From Otariodibacter oris (GTDB taxonomy: Bacteria > Pseudomonadota > Gammaproteobacteria > Enterobacterales > Pasteurellaceae): a stretch of 64,000 nucleotides of DNA. Positions 10,732 to 19,663 of the stretch are shown here, one piece after another. A program made the position numbers and the translations under genes. How positions within the stretch are numbered: the stretch's first letter is position 1; each line of letters begins with the position of its first letter. The notes below the pieces were generated by a model. That model was not told where the DNA came from. It did no database searches and saw only the letters and a list, made by a program, of their open reading frames with translations. The stretch is taken from positions 1,503,262 to 1,567,261 of the forward strand of contig NZ_CP016604.1 in assembly GCF_009684715.1 (NCBI RefSeq), read 5' to 3'.

Positions 10732-11595
10732 CTAAGCGATTTTCTTAGCCAACATTGTCGCAAATTGCAGTTCAATGCGATTTCCGTTTTCATCCACTTT
10801 ATGTAACTTACCAAGATCTTCATTATATTTTACTAATTCCCAACCTTGATAATATTGTTTTAATTCTCCCTCTGCAAAGGTAAATGAGAATGGCATTTTG
10901 CACGGATATTTATCGGTACTCATTGCACAGACAATCAAGTTATACCCACCGACCTTGGTATTTTTTTGCATATTCTCAATAATGGCAGGAATACGATCAC
11001 GATTTAAGAACATCAACACAACAGTCGAAACAATGAAATCAAACTCACCTTCAATTGTTGCTTCATTGATATCATAAATACCTATACTTAGATTTTTAAT
11101 ATCCTCTTTTTCAATAATACGGTCTAAAAATGCAATGCTTTCTGAATTGAAATCTACCGCAGTCACATCAAAACCTAATAGATTCAGAAATAATGAGTTT
11201 CTGCCTCGCCCACAGCCTAAATCTAATGCCTTACCTTGCTTAATATAATTGACCGCATTTAACACTTCTGAGTGTGTTTTAGTTAGGCTATATTTTTTTG
11301 CGACATAATCTTCTGGTAAGCAATAGAAAGCAAGCTGACATTCTAGATCATCACTCAATGCCTCTACTTTATGCCATACTTGAGGTTCCACAAAATCGGG
11401 CTGATTATCGACATCGAAGATATGTTCTCCAACAACTTCGCCTTCTTCAGTCAAATGATAGAACTTCAATTTGCCTTTTAAAATCGATAATTTCGCCCAT
11501 GTTCCTTCTTTGGTGTTGTGTTTCTCTTGAAACATTTGCGGTAAAGTAGAAACATTCCATACAGGCATTTGTTTATAACAGACTAAATCTTTCAT
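10732..11595 (-). CDS. tehB: Tellurite-resistance SAM-dependent methyltransferase TehB (long form)
   Basis: A 287-residue protein of the long TehB type known from H. influenzae (about 286). Residues 1-90 form the cupin-like DUF1971 domain (MPVWNVSTLPQMFQEKHNTK); residues about 95-287 are the methyltransferase with SAM-binding motif I ALDLGCGRGRNSLFL near 120-134 and VTAVDFNSESI after it. It methylates tellurite/selenite and in H. influenzae also affects oxidant resistance and haem use. A ribosome site AAGGAGAG precedes the ATG. No tehA is adjacent, as usual in this family of bacteria. Confidence 0.92.
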   Translation of the reverse strand: MKDLVCYKQMPVWNVSTLPQMFQEKHNTKEGTWAKLSILKGKLKFYHLTEEGEVVGEHIFDVDNQPDFVEPQVWHKVEALSDDLECQLAFYCLPEDYVAKKYSLTKTHSEVLNAVNYIKQGKALDLGCGRGRNSLFLNLLGFDVTAVDFNSESIAFLDRIIEKEDIKNLSIGIYDINEATIEGEFDFIVSTVVLMFLNRDRIPAIIENMQKNTKVGGYNLIVCAMSTDKYPCKMPFSFTFAEGELKQYYQGWELVKYNEDLGKLHKVDENGNRIELQFATMLAKKIA

Positions 11596-11665
11596 TATCT
11601 CTCCTTAAACTAAAATACATTCATATTGCCTGATAAATATCTTATTCTTTTGTAAAAAACTCGCA

Positions 11666-11692
11666 ATAAAAAAACCGACTAAAATAGTCGGT
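11666..11692 (-). terminator. Terminator after the DNA-mimic gene
   Basis: On the minus strand ACCGACTA-TTT-TAGTCGGT forms an 8-bp stem followed by seven T residues. Ends the transcript of the 11729-12043 gene before tehB. Confidence 0.8.
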
Positions 11693-11728
11693 CTTTATTG
11701 ATCAATTGATATATGTCAAAAGCAAACA

Positions 11729-12043
11729 CTACTCTTTCCAAATGACGTGGTACTCTCGATTATCTTCTTCGTGAGAAATGAGGAAACGGGCAAAAACATC
11801 ATCCATTTCATCATTCTCATTGACCAATCCAACCCATACTTCTGCAAAAGCATCAGGATCGATTAAAGTACCAATTTCTTGATCCCAAGTATCACTGGTT
11901 TCCACCATTTCTACCGCACCACGCTCTTCAAATTGTAAATTGAAAAGTAGAATATCAGCAGGGTCGAGGTTTTCGCCCGCCATTTCTAAGAAAATATCGT
12001 AAGCAATATCAATTGCTTCATCGGGTGTTAATTTTGTTGTCAT
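11729..12043 (-). CDS. Putative double-stranded DNA mimic protein (HI1450/YciU family, DUF440)
   Basis: A 104-residue, very acidic protein. The core [18 protein letters not shown] and the tail [18 protein letters not shown] match H. influenzae HI1450 and E. coli YciU. HI1450 was proposed from its structure to mimic DNA and bind HU-type proteins; an hup gene is present in this window at 60.5 kb but is not linked. It begins 10 bases after ychN ends, so the two are probably co-transcribed. Function in the cell is not established. Confidence 0.88.
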   Translation of the reverse strand: MTTKLTPDEAIDIAYDIFLEMAGENLDPADILLFNLQFEERGAVEMVETSDTWDQEIGTLIDPDAFAEVWVGLVNENDEMDDVFARFLISHEEDNREYHVIWKE

Positions 12044-12053
12044 AGTTTTCTCA

Positions 12054-12404
12054 CTAAAATGTTAAGACTTTATCCGCTTCCATCGTCCAATCAGCTAACT
12101 CAATCAATGAACCAATCTCCACTCCATCAGCTAAAGGTAAATGCGTAATGCCTCGTGCGGTGGTACAAGTTTTACATAATTTGATGGTTGCCCCTTGCGT
12201 TGCCAAAATTTCGAGCATTTGTTGAGCATGGTAACTTTCTGTCGGATGTTGATTGGCTAATCCTGCAACAACGGCATCAGACATTAAAAATAATCGAATG
12301 GAGGCATTGTGCTGTTCTTGAATTTGCATTGCTAAACGTAATCCACTAAAAAACGTTTCATTTCCATAAGGTGCTGAATTAATGATAAAAAGTAATTTCT
12401 GCAC
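12054..12404 (-). CDS. ychN: DsrE-family protein YchN
   Basis: A 116-residue DsrE/DsrF-like fold protein, length as in E. coli YchN (117). Conserved segments [22 protein letters not shown], and [12 protein letters not shown] with the Cys pair are present; this Cys site is shared with sulfur-relay proteins of the family. It ends [12 protein letters not shown] as in YchN. It is followed after 10 bases by the DNA-mimic gene. Its exact role is unknown; a sulfur transfer role is inferred from the family. Confidence 0.9.
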   Translation of the reverse strand: MQKLLFIINSAPYGNETFFSGLRLAMQIQEQHNASIRLFLMSDAVVAGLANQHPTESYHAQQMLEILATQGATIKLCKTCTTARGITHLPLADGVEIGSLIELADWTMEADKVLTF

Positions 12405-12430
12405 GTTTTCCTCCTAGTTAAATGATAAAT

Positions 12431-12487
12431 ACAAGCGGTAACTTCCATTCCATATTTTGCAAAATAATCGAAGAAAGTTACCGCTTC
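12431..12487. terminator. Inverted USS pair acting as terminator
   Basis: ACAAGCGGTAACTT and AAGTTACCGCTT form an 11-12 bp stem with a loop containing TTTTGCAAAA. Lies between the NCS2 permease stop and ychN start; ends the permease transcript on the minus strand. Confidence 0.65.
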
Positions 12488-12507
12488 TCTATTTACAAGA
12501 ATTTAGA

Positions 12508-13803
12508 TTATCCTACCCAAATAAATTTAGCGATAAAGAGTAAAGAAACGACCGCAACAGGCGCATTAATTTCTTTAAACCTACCAGTACCAATTTTCAT
12601 TACGCAATAGCTAATAAATCCAAATGCAATACCTTCTGTGATTGAATAAGTGAATGGCATCATTGCTGTTGTGATGAATGCAGGCGTTGCTTCCGTTAAA
12701 TCATCCCATTTTACTTCAATTAGGCTTGAAGCCATTAAAATACCAACGAAAACTAATGCACCCGCTGTCGCATACGCAGGGACTAAACCTGCTAAAGGCG
12801 AGAAGAAAATGGTTAATAAGAATAAGATACCCACGACCACAGCAGTAAAGCCCGTACGTCCGCCAACGGAAACACCTGAACCACTTTCAATATAAGTACT
12901 GATTGCAGAAGTTCCCATATAAGAACCGACCATTGCACTCACACTGTCCACATAAAGTGCTTGTTTCATTCTTGGGAAACGACCTTTTTCATCAGTGAAA
13001 CCTGCTTTATTGGTAACGGCAATTAACGTACCTGATGAGTCAAATAAATTGACTAACATAAAAGAAAAAATAATGCCGAGTAACGCTGTATCAAATGCGC
13101 CTGCGACATCTACTTGCCCGACTACTGCCTCTAAACTTGGTGGGAAAGATACCACGCCATTAAAGGTAACCGCCGGATCAAAAGCTAATGCAAGAGCAGT
13201 AATTACGACGATAGAAACTAACACACCAGAGAACACGCCTCTTGCAGCTAAAACCACGATAATGAAAAAGCCTAAGATTCCCATCAATACTTTAGGATCA
13301 TGTAAATCACCTAATGCAACTAATGTTTCTGGATTCGCTACCACAAGCCCCATATTTTTAAAGCCAATCAGCGCAATAAATAAGCCGATCCCTGCGCCAA
13401 TACCGACACGTAAACCAAGTGGAATAGCTGACATAAACCAATAACGGATTTGTAATACAGTAAGGATAAATAAGCCAACTGAACCGAGGAAAATCGCCCC
13501 CATCCCTGTCTGCCAAGAGTAACCCAATTTTTGAACTACTACGAAAGCAAAGAAAGCATTCAAACCCATTGCGGGTGCAAGTGCAATCGGTAAATTACTG
13601 AATAAGCCCATTGCAATAGTACCAAATGCGGCTATCAAACACGTTGTCACAAAGACCACTTGAGTATCCATTCCTGCTACACCAAGAATAGAAGGGTTAA
13701 CGAACACTATATACACCATCGTAAAGAAGGTGGTAATTCCAGCGACAATCTCCGTTTTCACCGAACTGCCTTTTTGTTTAATCTGGAAAAGTTTTTCTAA
13801 CAT
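12508..13803 (-). CDS. NCS2-family purine base permease (adenine/hypoxanthine type)
   Basis: A 431-residue polytopic inner-membrane protein with about 12-14 hydrophobic segments. It starts MLEKLFQIKQKGSSVKTEIVAG, typical of the AzgA-like branch of NCS2 (E. coli AdeP/AdeQ/GhxP). Conserved features include NPSILGVAGMD, ALAPAMGLNAFFAF, GLRVGIGAGIGLFIALIGF and GTSAISTYIESGSGVSVGGRTG. It imports a purine base with protons for salvage. The specific substrate (adenine, hypoxanthine or guanine) cannot be told by eye. It is a single gene, 43 bases downstream of the usg-type gene. Confidence 0.9.
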   Translation of the reverse strand: MLEKLFQIKQKGSSVKTEIVAGITTFFTMVYIVFVNPSILGVAGMDTQVVFVTTCLIAAFGTIAMGLFSNLPIALAPAMGLNAFFAFVVVQKLGYSWQTGMGAIFLGSVGLFILTVLQIRYWFMSAIPLGLRVGIGAGIGLFIALIGFKNMGLVVANPETLVALGDLHDPKVLMGILGFFIIVVLAARGVFSGVLVSIVVITALALAFDPAVTFNGVVSFPPSLEAVVGQVDVAGAFDTALLGIIFSFMLVNLFDSSGTLIAVTNKAGFTDEKGRFPRMKQALYVDSVSAMVGSYMGTSAISTYIESGSGVSVGGRTGFTAVVVGILFLLTIFFSPLAGLVPAYATAGALVFVGILMASSLIEVKWDDLTEATPAFITTAMMPFTYSITEGIAFGFISYCVMKIGTGRFKEINAPVAVVSLLFIAKFIWVG

Positions 13804-13846
13804 AACAATATTCTCTAAGGTTAATTAAAAGGAAATCTTATAAAAC

Positions 13847-14842
13847 TTAATAATCTAAAACACGTTCAAGCAAAGCAACTGAAAGGAATGCCATGCTAAA
13901 ACGTTGTTCATCTGCCACAGACCAAAACTGCAAGCTATTTTCATCTTTATTCAGTAATTGGCTAATTTGTAACACATTACTCTCATTTTCTTCACTGTGT
14001 TCGCCATTTTTAACAGGTGTGACGACTTCTGACTCATTAAATTCAAGCCAGTCTGCTTGTTGCCAAGAGTCACTCAATGCAACAGCATCTAATTGGTAAG
14101 ATGATTGAATCGACACCATTTGGGCACTACCATAAAAGACAGGAACTTGGACAGAATGAAAAGTCACATTAGCGGTCAGATTTGGTAACACTTTTGCAAG
14201 TTGTAATTCAAATGCTCGGGAGAAAGGTAATTGAGCCTCATCGCCTTGCACATTCGCAGGTACAGTATCAAATGCGACTCTCGGTTTATCATCATCTAGC
14301 GGAATACCATTTAACAATTGAGCGGTTTGTCCTGCTAATTCACGCACTTTTTCATCACCGAAGTAAGCTGATGGCAATAATGAAGTCACAAAGATATTGT
14401 CAATTGGCTGAGTTAAAAGTGGTTTGATCGCTAACGCTAATTGGCTAATTTGTGGATTCGCTAATGCGACAATATTACGCTCACGTAAATTCACAATCGC
14501 TTCATCATTCACACTCGGCACAACCACTGGCACATCACCAATCAATGCGGAAATGCCATATAAATCTAAAATAATACATCCCGCTTGAACCGCTTTCGCC
14601 AAATGCTCTGCTTGAGCCATTTTCCCTGCAAATAACACATGGCTAAACTGACTCCAATCCACCTCATCTAATGCGATTTGTGCTACAGCTTTTGTCCCAA
14701 AGCGTAATGAATGTTCTTCCCCAAAACTGTCTAATTCTACGGCACTGACTACCTCAATCTCTAGCTCACTTGTCTCCAAAATTTCTAATATTTTTTCTGC
14801 TAATAAAAAATCTGAAGCAATCGCTAAATGAATATTTGCCAT
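13847..14842 (-). CDS. USG-1-like protein, aspartate-semialdehyde dehydrogenase family
   Basis: With ATG at 14842 (AAGAG upstream) the protein is 331 residues, starting MANIHLAIASDFLLAEKILEIL; 24 further upstream codons in frame overlap the ybaK promoter and look non-coding. It has the NAD-domain and dimerisation layout of Asd (VVPSVNDEAIV, FVTSLLPSAYFGDEKVRELAGQT, RVAFDTVPANV), but lacks the catalytic QNCT-type Cys motif of true Asd: the equivalent stretch reads ALANPQISQLALAIKPLL, so Ser/Gln replace it. USG-1 proteins are inactive Asd relatives of unknown role, often near truA/pdxB in enterobacteria. It is divergent from ybaK. Confidence 0.78.
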   Translation of the reverse strand: MANIHLAIASDFLLAEKILEILETSELEIEVVSAVELDSFGEEHSLRFGTKAVAQIALDEVDWSQFSHVLFAGKMAQAEHLAKAVQAGCIILDLYGISALIGDVPVVVPSVNDEAIVNLRERNIVALANPQISQLALAIKPLLTQPIDNIFVTSLLPSAYFGDEKVRELAGQTAQLLNGIPLDDDKPRVAFDTVPANVQGDEAQLPFSRAFELQLAKVLPNLTANVTFHSVQVPVFYGSAQMVSIQSSYQLDAVALSDSWQQADWLEFNESEVVTPVKNGEHSEENESNVLQISQLLNKDENSLQFWSVADEQRFSMAFLSVALLERVLDY

Positions 14843-14912
14843 TCTACTCTTCTCTTGTAAAAATAAAGGCTGAATTCTACTCTTATTTAAGCTTTTTGAA
14901 AAAGGAAAAACC

Positions 14913-15386
14913 ATGACTCCTGCAATTAATCTTCTTAAAAAACAGAAAATTCCATTTACATTACATCCTTATGAACACGATCCACAAAATACCAATTTCG
15001 GACAAGAAGTCGTTGATAAATTGGGATTAGACCCCAATCAAGTATTTAAAACATTACTTGTTGCTCAAAATGGCGATCAGAAAAAACTGGCTGTCATGGT
15101 TTTGCCTGTGTCTAAAATGTTAAATTTAAAACGCGCAGCACACGCCCTTGAAATAAAAAAAGTGGAAATGGCAGATAAAGACGTTGCACAAAAATCCACA
15201 GGATATCTACTAGGCGGAATTAGCCCTCTCGGACAAAAAAAAGCACTACCTACTATTATTGATATTTCTGCAACACAGTTTGAGACTATTTTTGTTTCCG
15301 GGGGAAAACGAGGATTAGATATTGAGCTATCAGCCAATGCTCTTGCACAATTGCTGAATGCTCATTTTGCTGAAATCTCCGAATAG
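14913..15386 (+). CDS. ybaK: Cys-tRNA(Pro)/Cys-tRNA(Cys) deacylase YbaK
   Basis: A 157-residue member of the YbaK/ProRS-INS editing family, the same size as the H. influenzae HI1434 protein. Visible motifs: [24 protein letters not shown], the catalytic lysine region QVFKTLLV, and [14 protein letters not shown] with the GXXXP loop. It clears Cys mischarged onto tRNA(Pro). Start ATG is preceded by AAAAAGGAAA. Divergent from the usg-type gene with 70 bases between starts. Confidence 0.94.
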   Translation: MTPAINLLKKQKIPFTLHPYEHDPQNTNFGQEVVDKLGLDPNQVFKTLLVAQNGDQKKLAVMVLPVSKMLNLKRAAHALEIKKVEMADKDVAQKSTGYLLGGISPLGQKKALPTIIDISATQFETIFVSGGKRGLDIELSANALAQLLNAHFAEISE

Positions 15387-15390
15387 AATT

Positions 15391-15513
15391 ATTGAAAATG
15401 ATAATTAAATAAATAGTTTTTACCTTTCACAAAGGTGCTATTCTCCCCATTTTCAATAGCTTAAGAGTGTGGTATAGTTAGGTTTTATGAAGTGGTATCT
15501 CATTCTCATTTAG
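15391..15513. promoter_or_regulatory. Possible Fur-binding sites upstream of ybfE-fldA-fur
   Basis: GAAAATGATAATTAAAT (from about 15394) and ATCTCATTCTCATTTA (15497-15512, reading TAAATGAGAATGAGAT on the other strand) both resemble the Fur hexamer array GATAAT. They lie in the 171-base gap before ybfE and would give Fur autoregulation. Motif match only, with several mismatches. Confidence 0.4.
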
Positions 15514-15557
15514 AAATAAATGAAAAAATAGATACTTAGCCCAAGAAATTGATTTAT

Positions 15558-15833
15558 ATGGCAAAACAAGATTTAGATTGTATTACGATTGATCTGTTCG
15601 CGAATATGCCAAGAGTTGGGCGTCCTCGTACTAATCCTCTTAGTCGAGAACAACAAATCCGAATTAATAAACGTAATCAACTGAAACGAGATCGCTCGTC
15701 TGGGTTGAGACGAGTAGAGTTAAAGCTACATTTGGAACTCGTACAAAAATTAGAAGAACAAGCTGGTACTAAAGGTTTATCTCGCGGACAGTTAATTGAA
15801 CACATCTTAAATGAATATATAAATAATCATTAA
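15558..15833 (+). CDS. ybfE: YbfE-type LexA-regulated ribbon-helix-helix protein
   Basis: A 91-residue basic protein. It starts MAKQDLDCITIDLFANMPRVGRPRTNPLSR, the conserved N-terminus of E. coli YbfE, and ends in a ribbon-helix-helix-like part (RRVELKLHLELVQKLEEQA, SRGQLIEHIL). It is thought to be a DNA-binding regulator; in E. coli ybfE is LexA-controlled and sits before fldA and fur, exactly as here. I use ATG 15558 rather than a TTG nine bases upstream. I did not find a clear LexA box in the upstream region. Confidence 0.85.
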   Translation: MAKQDLDCITIDLFANMPRVGRPRTNPLSREQQIRINKRNQLKRDRSSGLRRVELKLHLELVQKLEEQAGTKGLSRGQLIEHILNEYINNH

Positions 15834-15867
15834 TTCATTATATTTAAACAAAAAATAGGTAAGTCAA

Positions 15868-16392
15868 ATGGCAGTTGTTGGTTTATTTTATGGTTCTGAT
15901 ACTGGAAACACAGAAAATGTTTCTAAAATGATTCAAAAACAAATTGGTGAATCGCTTGTCGATATTCGAGATATCGCTAAAAGTACAAAAGAAGATATTG
16001 AAGCCTATGATTTTTTACTCATCGGTATTCCAACTTGGTACTACGGAGAATCCCAAGCAGATTGGGATGATTTTATGCCAACACTCAAAGAAATTGATTT
16101 TTCTGGCAAAGTTGTTGGAATTTTTGGCTGTGGCGATCAAGAAGATTATGCAGAATATTTCTGCGATGCAATGGGTACGGTACGTGATGTAATTGAACCA
16201 AACGGTGCTGTTATTGTAGGCCATTGGCCAACTGAGGGTTATTCTTTTGAATCTTCTCAAGCTCTTGTTGATGAAAATACGTTTGTCGGGTTATGTATTG
16301 ATGAAGATAGACAACCAGAGTTAACAGAAGATCGTGTTAACCGTTGGTGTAAACAAATTTTTGATGAAATGTATTTAGCTGAATTAGCTTAA
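15868..16392 (+). CDS. fldA: Flavodoxin FldA
   Basis: A 174-residue long-chain flavodoxin. The FMN phosphate loop YGSDTGNTENVSK is at residues 8-20, the FMN aromatic stacking segments are at IPTWYYGESQADWDDF (about 52-67) and CGDQEDYAEYFCDAMG (about 89-104), and the long-chain insertion is present. It is a low-potential electron carrier for enzymes such as IspG/H, BioB and MetH activation. It lies 34 bases after ybfE and 42 before fur, the conserved order in enterics. Confidence 0.96.
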   Translation: MAVVGLFYGSDTGNTENVSKMIQKQIGESLVDIRDIAKSTKEDIEAYDFLLIGIPTWYYGESQADWDDFMPTLKEIDFSGKVVGIFGCGDQEDYAEYFCDAMGTVRDVIEPNGAVIVGHWPTEGYSFESSQALVDENTFVGLCIDEDRQPELTEDRVNRWCKQIFDEMYLAELA

Positions 16393-16434
16393 TTCACACA
16401 ATAAGTACAAATAGTAAGTACAGGAGAGATAAAA

Positions 16435-16881
16435 ATGTCCGAAGAAAATGTAACACTACTCAAGAAAGTCGGTTTAAAAGTTACTGAACCACGTTTAACT
16501 ATTCTTGAATTAATGCAAACAACACGCAAAGAAATCCAACATTTTTCTGCTGAGGACATTTATAAATTACTTCTAGAAAAACACTCTGAAATTGGATTAG
16601 CTACAGTTTATCGTGTACTAAATCAATTTGAAGAAGTTGGTATTCTTACCCGTCATAATTTTGATTCAAATAAAGCCGTATATGAGTTAAACTTTAACCA
16701 TGAACACGATCATATTATCTGTATGGATTGTGGTAAAGTGTTTGAATTTAAAGATACAGAAATGGAAAAAAGACAACGTGAAATTAGTCAACAACATGGT
16801 ATAGAGTTGTCTAATCATAGTCTTTACCTTTACGGAAAATGTAGTAATCTACAATCATGTGATGAGAAAGAAAAAAGTTAA
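16435..16881 (+). CDS. fur: Ferric uptake regulator Fur
   Basis: A 148-residue metal-dependent repressor. The winged-helix domain (residues 1-85) includes KKVGLKVTEPRLTILELM and ATVYRVLNQFEEVG. The dimerisation and metal domain has HEHDHIICMDCGKVFEF with metal-ligand His residues and the CXXC pair, and a C-terminal C-N-L-Q-S-C pair. With Fe(II) it represses iron-uptake genes. A ribosome site AGGAGAG precedes ATG. Last gene of ybfE-fldA-fur; followed by an inverted USS-type hairpin. Confidence 0.97.
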   Translation: MSEENVTLLKKVGLKVTEPRLTILELMQTTRKEIQHFSAEDIYKLLLEKHSEIGLATVYRVLNQFEEVGILTRHNFDSNKAVYELNFNHEHDHIICMDCGKVFEFKDTEMEKRQREISQQHGIELSNHSLYLYGKCSNLQSCDEKEKS

Positions 16882-16913
16882 GTTTTCATTTCTTCCATTA
16901 TTCAAATAACAAA

Positions 16914-16960
16914 GCAAGCGGTGAGATTTTAACAAATTTTTGTAAAATCACGCCGCTTGC
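16914..16960 (+). terminator. Inverted USS-like pair after fur
   Basis: GCAAGCGGTGAGATTTTA pairs with TAAAATCACGCCGCTTGC around a T-rich loop. Long stem, likely terminator of ybfE-fldA-fur; the USS cores carry GC in place of AC at the first two bases. Confidence 0.65.
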
Positions 16961-16991
16961 GTTTATGCATTAACATAACAAGTGATACCCT

Positions 16992-19634
16992 ATGACTGAA
17001 CAGAATTCACCCATTCCTGCAAAAGTAAGACAACCTCGCAGAATATCGCCTTTTTGGATACTACCGCTCATTGCCTTTATCATTGGTATTGTACTCTTTT
17101 TTCAAATATTAAAAGAAACTGGAGAAAATATTACAATTCGCTTTCAAAATGGTGCTGGGATTGAAGCAGGAAGAACGGCAATTCGATATCAAGGATTACA
17201 AATAGGTGTAGTAAGAAAAGTTGCATTTGTGGATGACCTAAAAGAAATTGAGGTCACTGCTGAAATAAATCCTGAAGCAACATCGGTATTACGAGAAGGA
17301 ACAAAATTCTGGTTAGTCCAACCAAGTGCTTCTTTAGCTGGTATTTCTGGGATTGATGCTCTTGTTTCAGGAAATTATATTACATTATTACCGGGTAATG
17401 GAGATAGTCAATACAGCTTTCAGGCTGAAGATGAACCACCTTTGGTACCTGTTACTGATGGTGATTTGATGGTAAAACTAGTTGCTGATGATCTAGGTTC
17501 TATTGCTATTGGAGCGAATGTTTATTTTAGAAAAGTACCCGTAGGAACAGTGGCTGATTATCGATTTACACACAATCAAAATAAAGTTGAAATTGATGTC
17601 GTGATTGACAAAAAATATGCTCATCTTGTAAAAAAAGACAGTCGTTTTTGGAACACAAGTGGTATTCGAGCTGACTTAAATTTTCCTTCAGGTATCACCA
17701 TTGAAGTTGACAGTTTAATGTCTGTTGTACAAGGTTCTGTGGCATTCGACTCACCTGAGAATTCCGAACCAGCTTTACAAGGACAGTTTTACTCACTTTA
17801 TAAGAACTTGAAAACAGCTAAACGTGGTACAAGTATCCAAATCACTTTGCCAATCCAGTCTAATGTTGAAGCAAATGAAACTGGACTATTTTACCAAGGA
17901 ACTCAAATCGGAATTCTCTCTGAAGTGGATTCTATCATAGGGCTAGAAAATGAATCCTCTTCAACACTAAATGGTATTTTACTAATTGATCCAAGTTACC
18001 AAGATTTATTGCGAACAGATACAATCATTTTATTAAAAGAACCTAAATTTTCTCTGAATACATCTCAACTAACTAAGTTTAGTGAACTATTCCGAGGAAA
18101 CTACTTTGAAATAATTCCTGGTAAAGCAGAAGAAAATAGTTTCACTTTTAATATCCAGAAAGAATCAGATTATTTACTCAATCGACCAAACACTCAATCA
18201 TTTAGACTAATCTCACCACAATCTTATGGAGTGGATCAGGGTCAAGGAATTTATTATAACGATGTTCAAGTTGGTGAAATTCTCAAAAGAGAGTTAACTA
18301 TTGAAAATGTTAATTTTAGTGCAATTATTTTTCCTGAATATCGACACTTAATTGGTGAAAATAGTAAATTTGTGGCAATCTCTAACCTTGATGTATCAAT
18401 AGGTTTAGATGGTATGAATATTAATGCTGGTTCACCATCTAATTGGTTACAAGGTGGAATTCGCTTACTTGATGCTAATCCTACAGGGCAAATTAAGCCA
18501 GAATATCCTCTATATAAAGATATAGAAAGTGCAGAAAGTGGTTTAACTGACGATAAAAAACAAGCAGCATTAACCCTCTCAGCTAAAAATTTATCAGGTA
18601 TTGATAAAGGATCTGTTTTACTATACAAACAATTCCAAGTTGGTGAAGTGTTAGCAATTCATCCTAAAAAAGACCAATTTAATATTGATCTCTTCATACA
18701 ACCGCAATATAAACATCTATTAAGTGATACAAGTCGCTTTTGGATTGAGCCTGCAGTCAAGGTTGATATCTCAACAAATGGCTTGAGTTTGCAAACGTCT
18801 CCAATCATGAGAACATTAAAAGGTGCAATCAGCTTTGATAATGGTGGTGCTAAAAATAACCTTACCCTCTATTCTGATTTTGAAAAGGCACATTCTGGCA
18901 ATACCTATATTACGATTATTGCCAAAGATGCCACAAAATTAAGCGAAGGTATGCCAATCAAATATATGGGCTTAACGATTGGAACGGTTGAATCCCTCAA
19001 ACTAGATAATAAGAAGAAACAGATAAAATTAAACGTATTCATTAATAGCCAATACTATAATATTGTAGCTAAATCAGGTAGTAAATTTAAGGCAATATCA
19101 CCTGAAATTAATACTACAGGTATCAAGAACTTAGATGCATTACTACAGAACTATATTGAAGTGGAACCTGGTAATGGAAAATATAAAGCACAGTTTTCAT
19201 TAACAGATAGGAATACATTACCAACAACTATCTACAATGGATTCCCAATAATTGTTGAAGCAAGTGATGCGGATGGCATCACACCAGATGCTCCCGTACT
19301 TTATCGAGGAATGCAAGTTGGGGTTGTTGAAAAACTTACCTTAAGTGAATTAGCGGATCGTGTATTCATCCATTTACAAATTAATCCATCTTATCGTCAT
19401 TTAGTACGCAAGAACTCTCAATTCTGGACAGCATCAGGTTATAGCATGAATGTAGGACTCAATGGAGCAACTATTACTTCAGGTACTATGTCACAATTAT
19501 TAAATGGAGGCATTGCATTCTCTACTCCGTCAGGTAAGATTGTTCAACCACAAGCCGAAGCAAACCGCCATTTCCGTTTACAACGCACCTCTCCAGATAA
19601 TGCGTTAAAATGGAGCCAAGGCATTGCTGAATGA
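16992..19634 (+). CDS. letB: LetB (YebT), seven-MCE-domain intermembrane lipid transport protein
   Basis: An 880-residue protein (E. coli LetB 877). One N-terminal membrane anchor (ISPFWILPLIAFIIGIVLFF, about residues 18-37) is followed by seven repeats of the MCE domain, each recognisable by a segment like IRYQGLQIGVV, VYFRKVPVGTV, LFYQGTQIGIL, IYYNDVQVGEI, LLYKQFQVGEV, IKYMGLTIGTV and LYRGMQVGVV. In E. coli LetB hexamers form a periplasm-spanning tube for lipid movement. The usual partner letA (yebS) is not upstream; fur is. It begins 110 bases after fur behind a terminator. Confidence 0.93.
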   Translation: MTEQNSPIPAKVRQPRRISPFWILPLIAFIIGIVLFFQILKETGENITIRFQNGAGIEAGRTAIRYQGLQIGVVRKVAFVDDLKEIEVTAEINPEATSVLREGTKFWLVQPSASLAGISGIDALVSGNYITLLPGNGDSQYSFQAEDEPPLVPVTDGDLMVKLVADDLGSIAIGANVYFRKVPVGTVADYRFTHNQNKVEIDVVIDKKYAHLVKKDSRFWNTSGIRADLNFPSGITIEVDSLMSVVQGSVAFDSPENSEPALQGQFYSLYKNLKTAKRGTSIQITLPIQSNVEANETGLFYQGTQIGILSEVDSIIGLENESSSTLNGILLIDPSYQDLLRTDTIILLKEPKFSLNTSQLTKFSELFRGNYFEIIPGKAEENSFTFNIQKESDYLLNRPNTQSFRLISPQSYGVDQGQGIYYNDVQVGEILKRELTIENVNFSAIIFPEYRHLIGENSKFVAISNLDVSIGLDGMNINAGSPSNWLQGGIRLLDANPTGQIKPEYPLYKDIESAESGLTDDKKQAALTLSAKNLSGIDKGSVLLYKQFQVGEVLAIHPKKDQFNIDLFIQPQYKHLLSDTSRFWIEPAVKVDISTNGLSLQTSPIMRTLKGAISFDNGGAKNNLTLYSDFEKAHSGNTYITIIAKDATKLSEGMPIKYMGLTIGTVESLKLDNKKKQIKLNVFINSQYYNIVAKSGSKFKAISPEINTTGIKNLDALLQNYIEVEPGNGKYKAQFSLTDRNTLPTTIYNGFPIIVEASDADGITPDAPVLYRGMQVGVVEKLTLSELADRVFIHLQINPSYRHLVRKNSQFWTASGYSMNVGLNGATITSGTMSQLLNGGIAFSTPSGKIVQPQAEANRHFRLQRTSPDNALKWSQGIAE

Positions 19635-19663
19635 TTTTTATAAAATACTAAGGAGTAAAATAA

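Noticed and set aside
12995-13444. 149-codon plus-strand ORF opposite the purine permease
   Set aside because: Thr/Pro/Ala-rich antisense of membrane helices; no start signal or homology.
13847-14842. True aspartate-semialdehyde dehydrogenase
   Set aside because: The catalytic Cys motif is absent; it fits the USG-1 branch instead.
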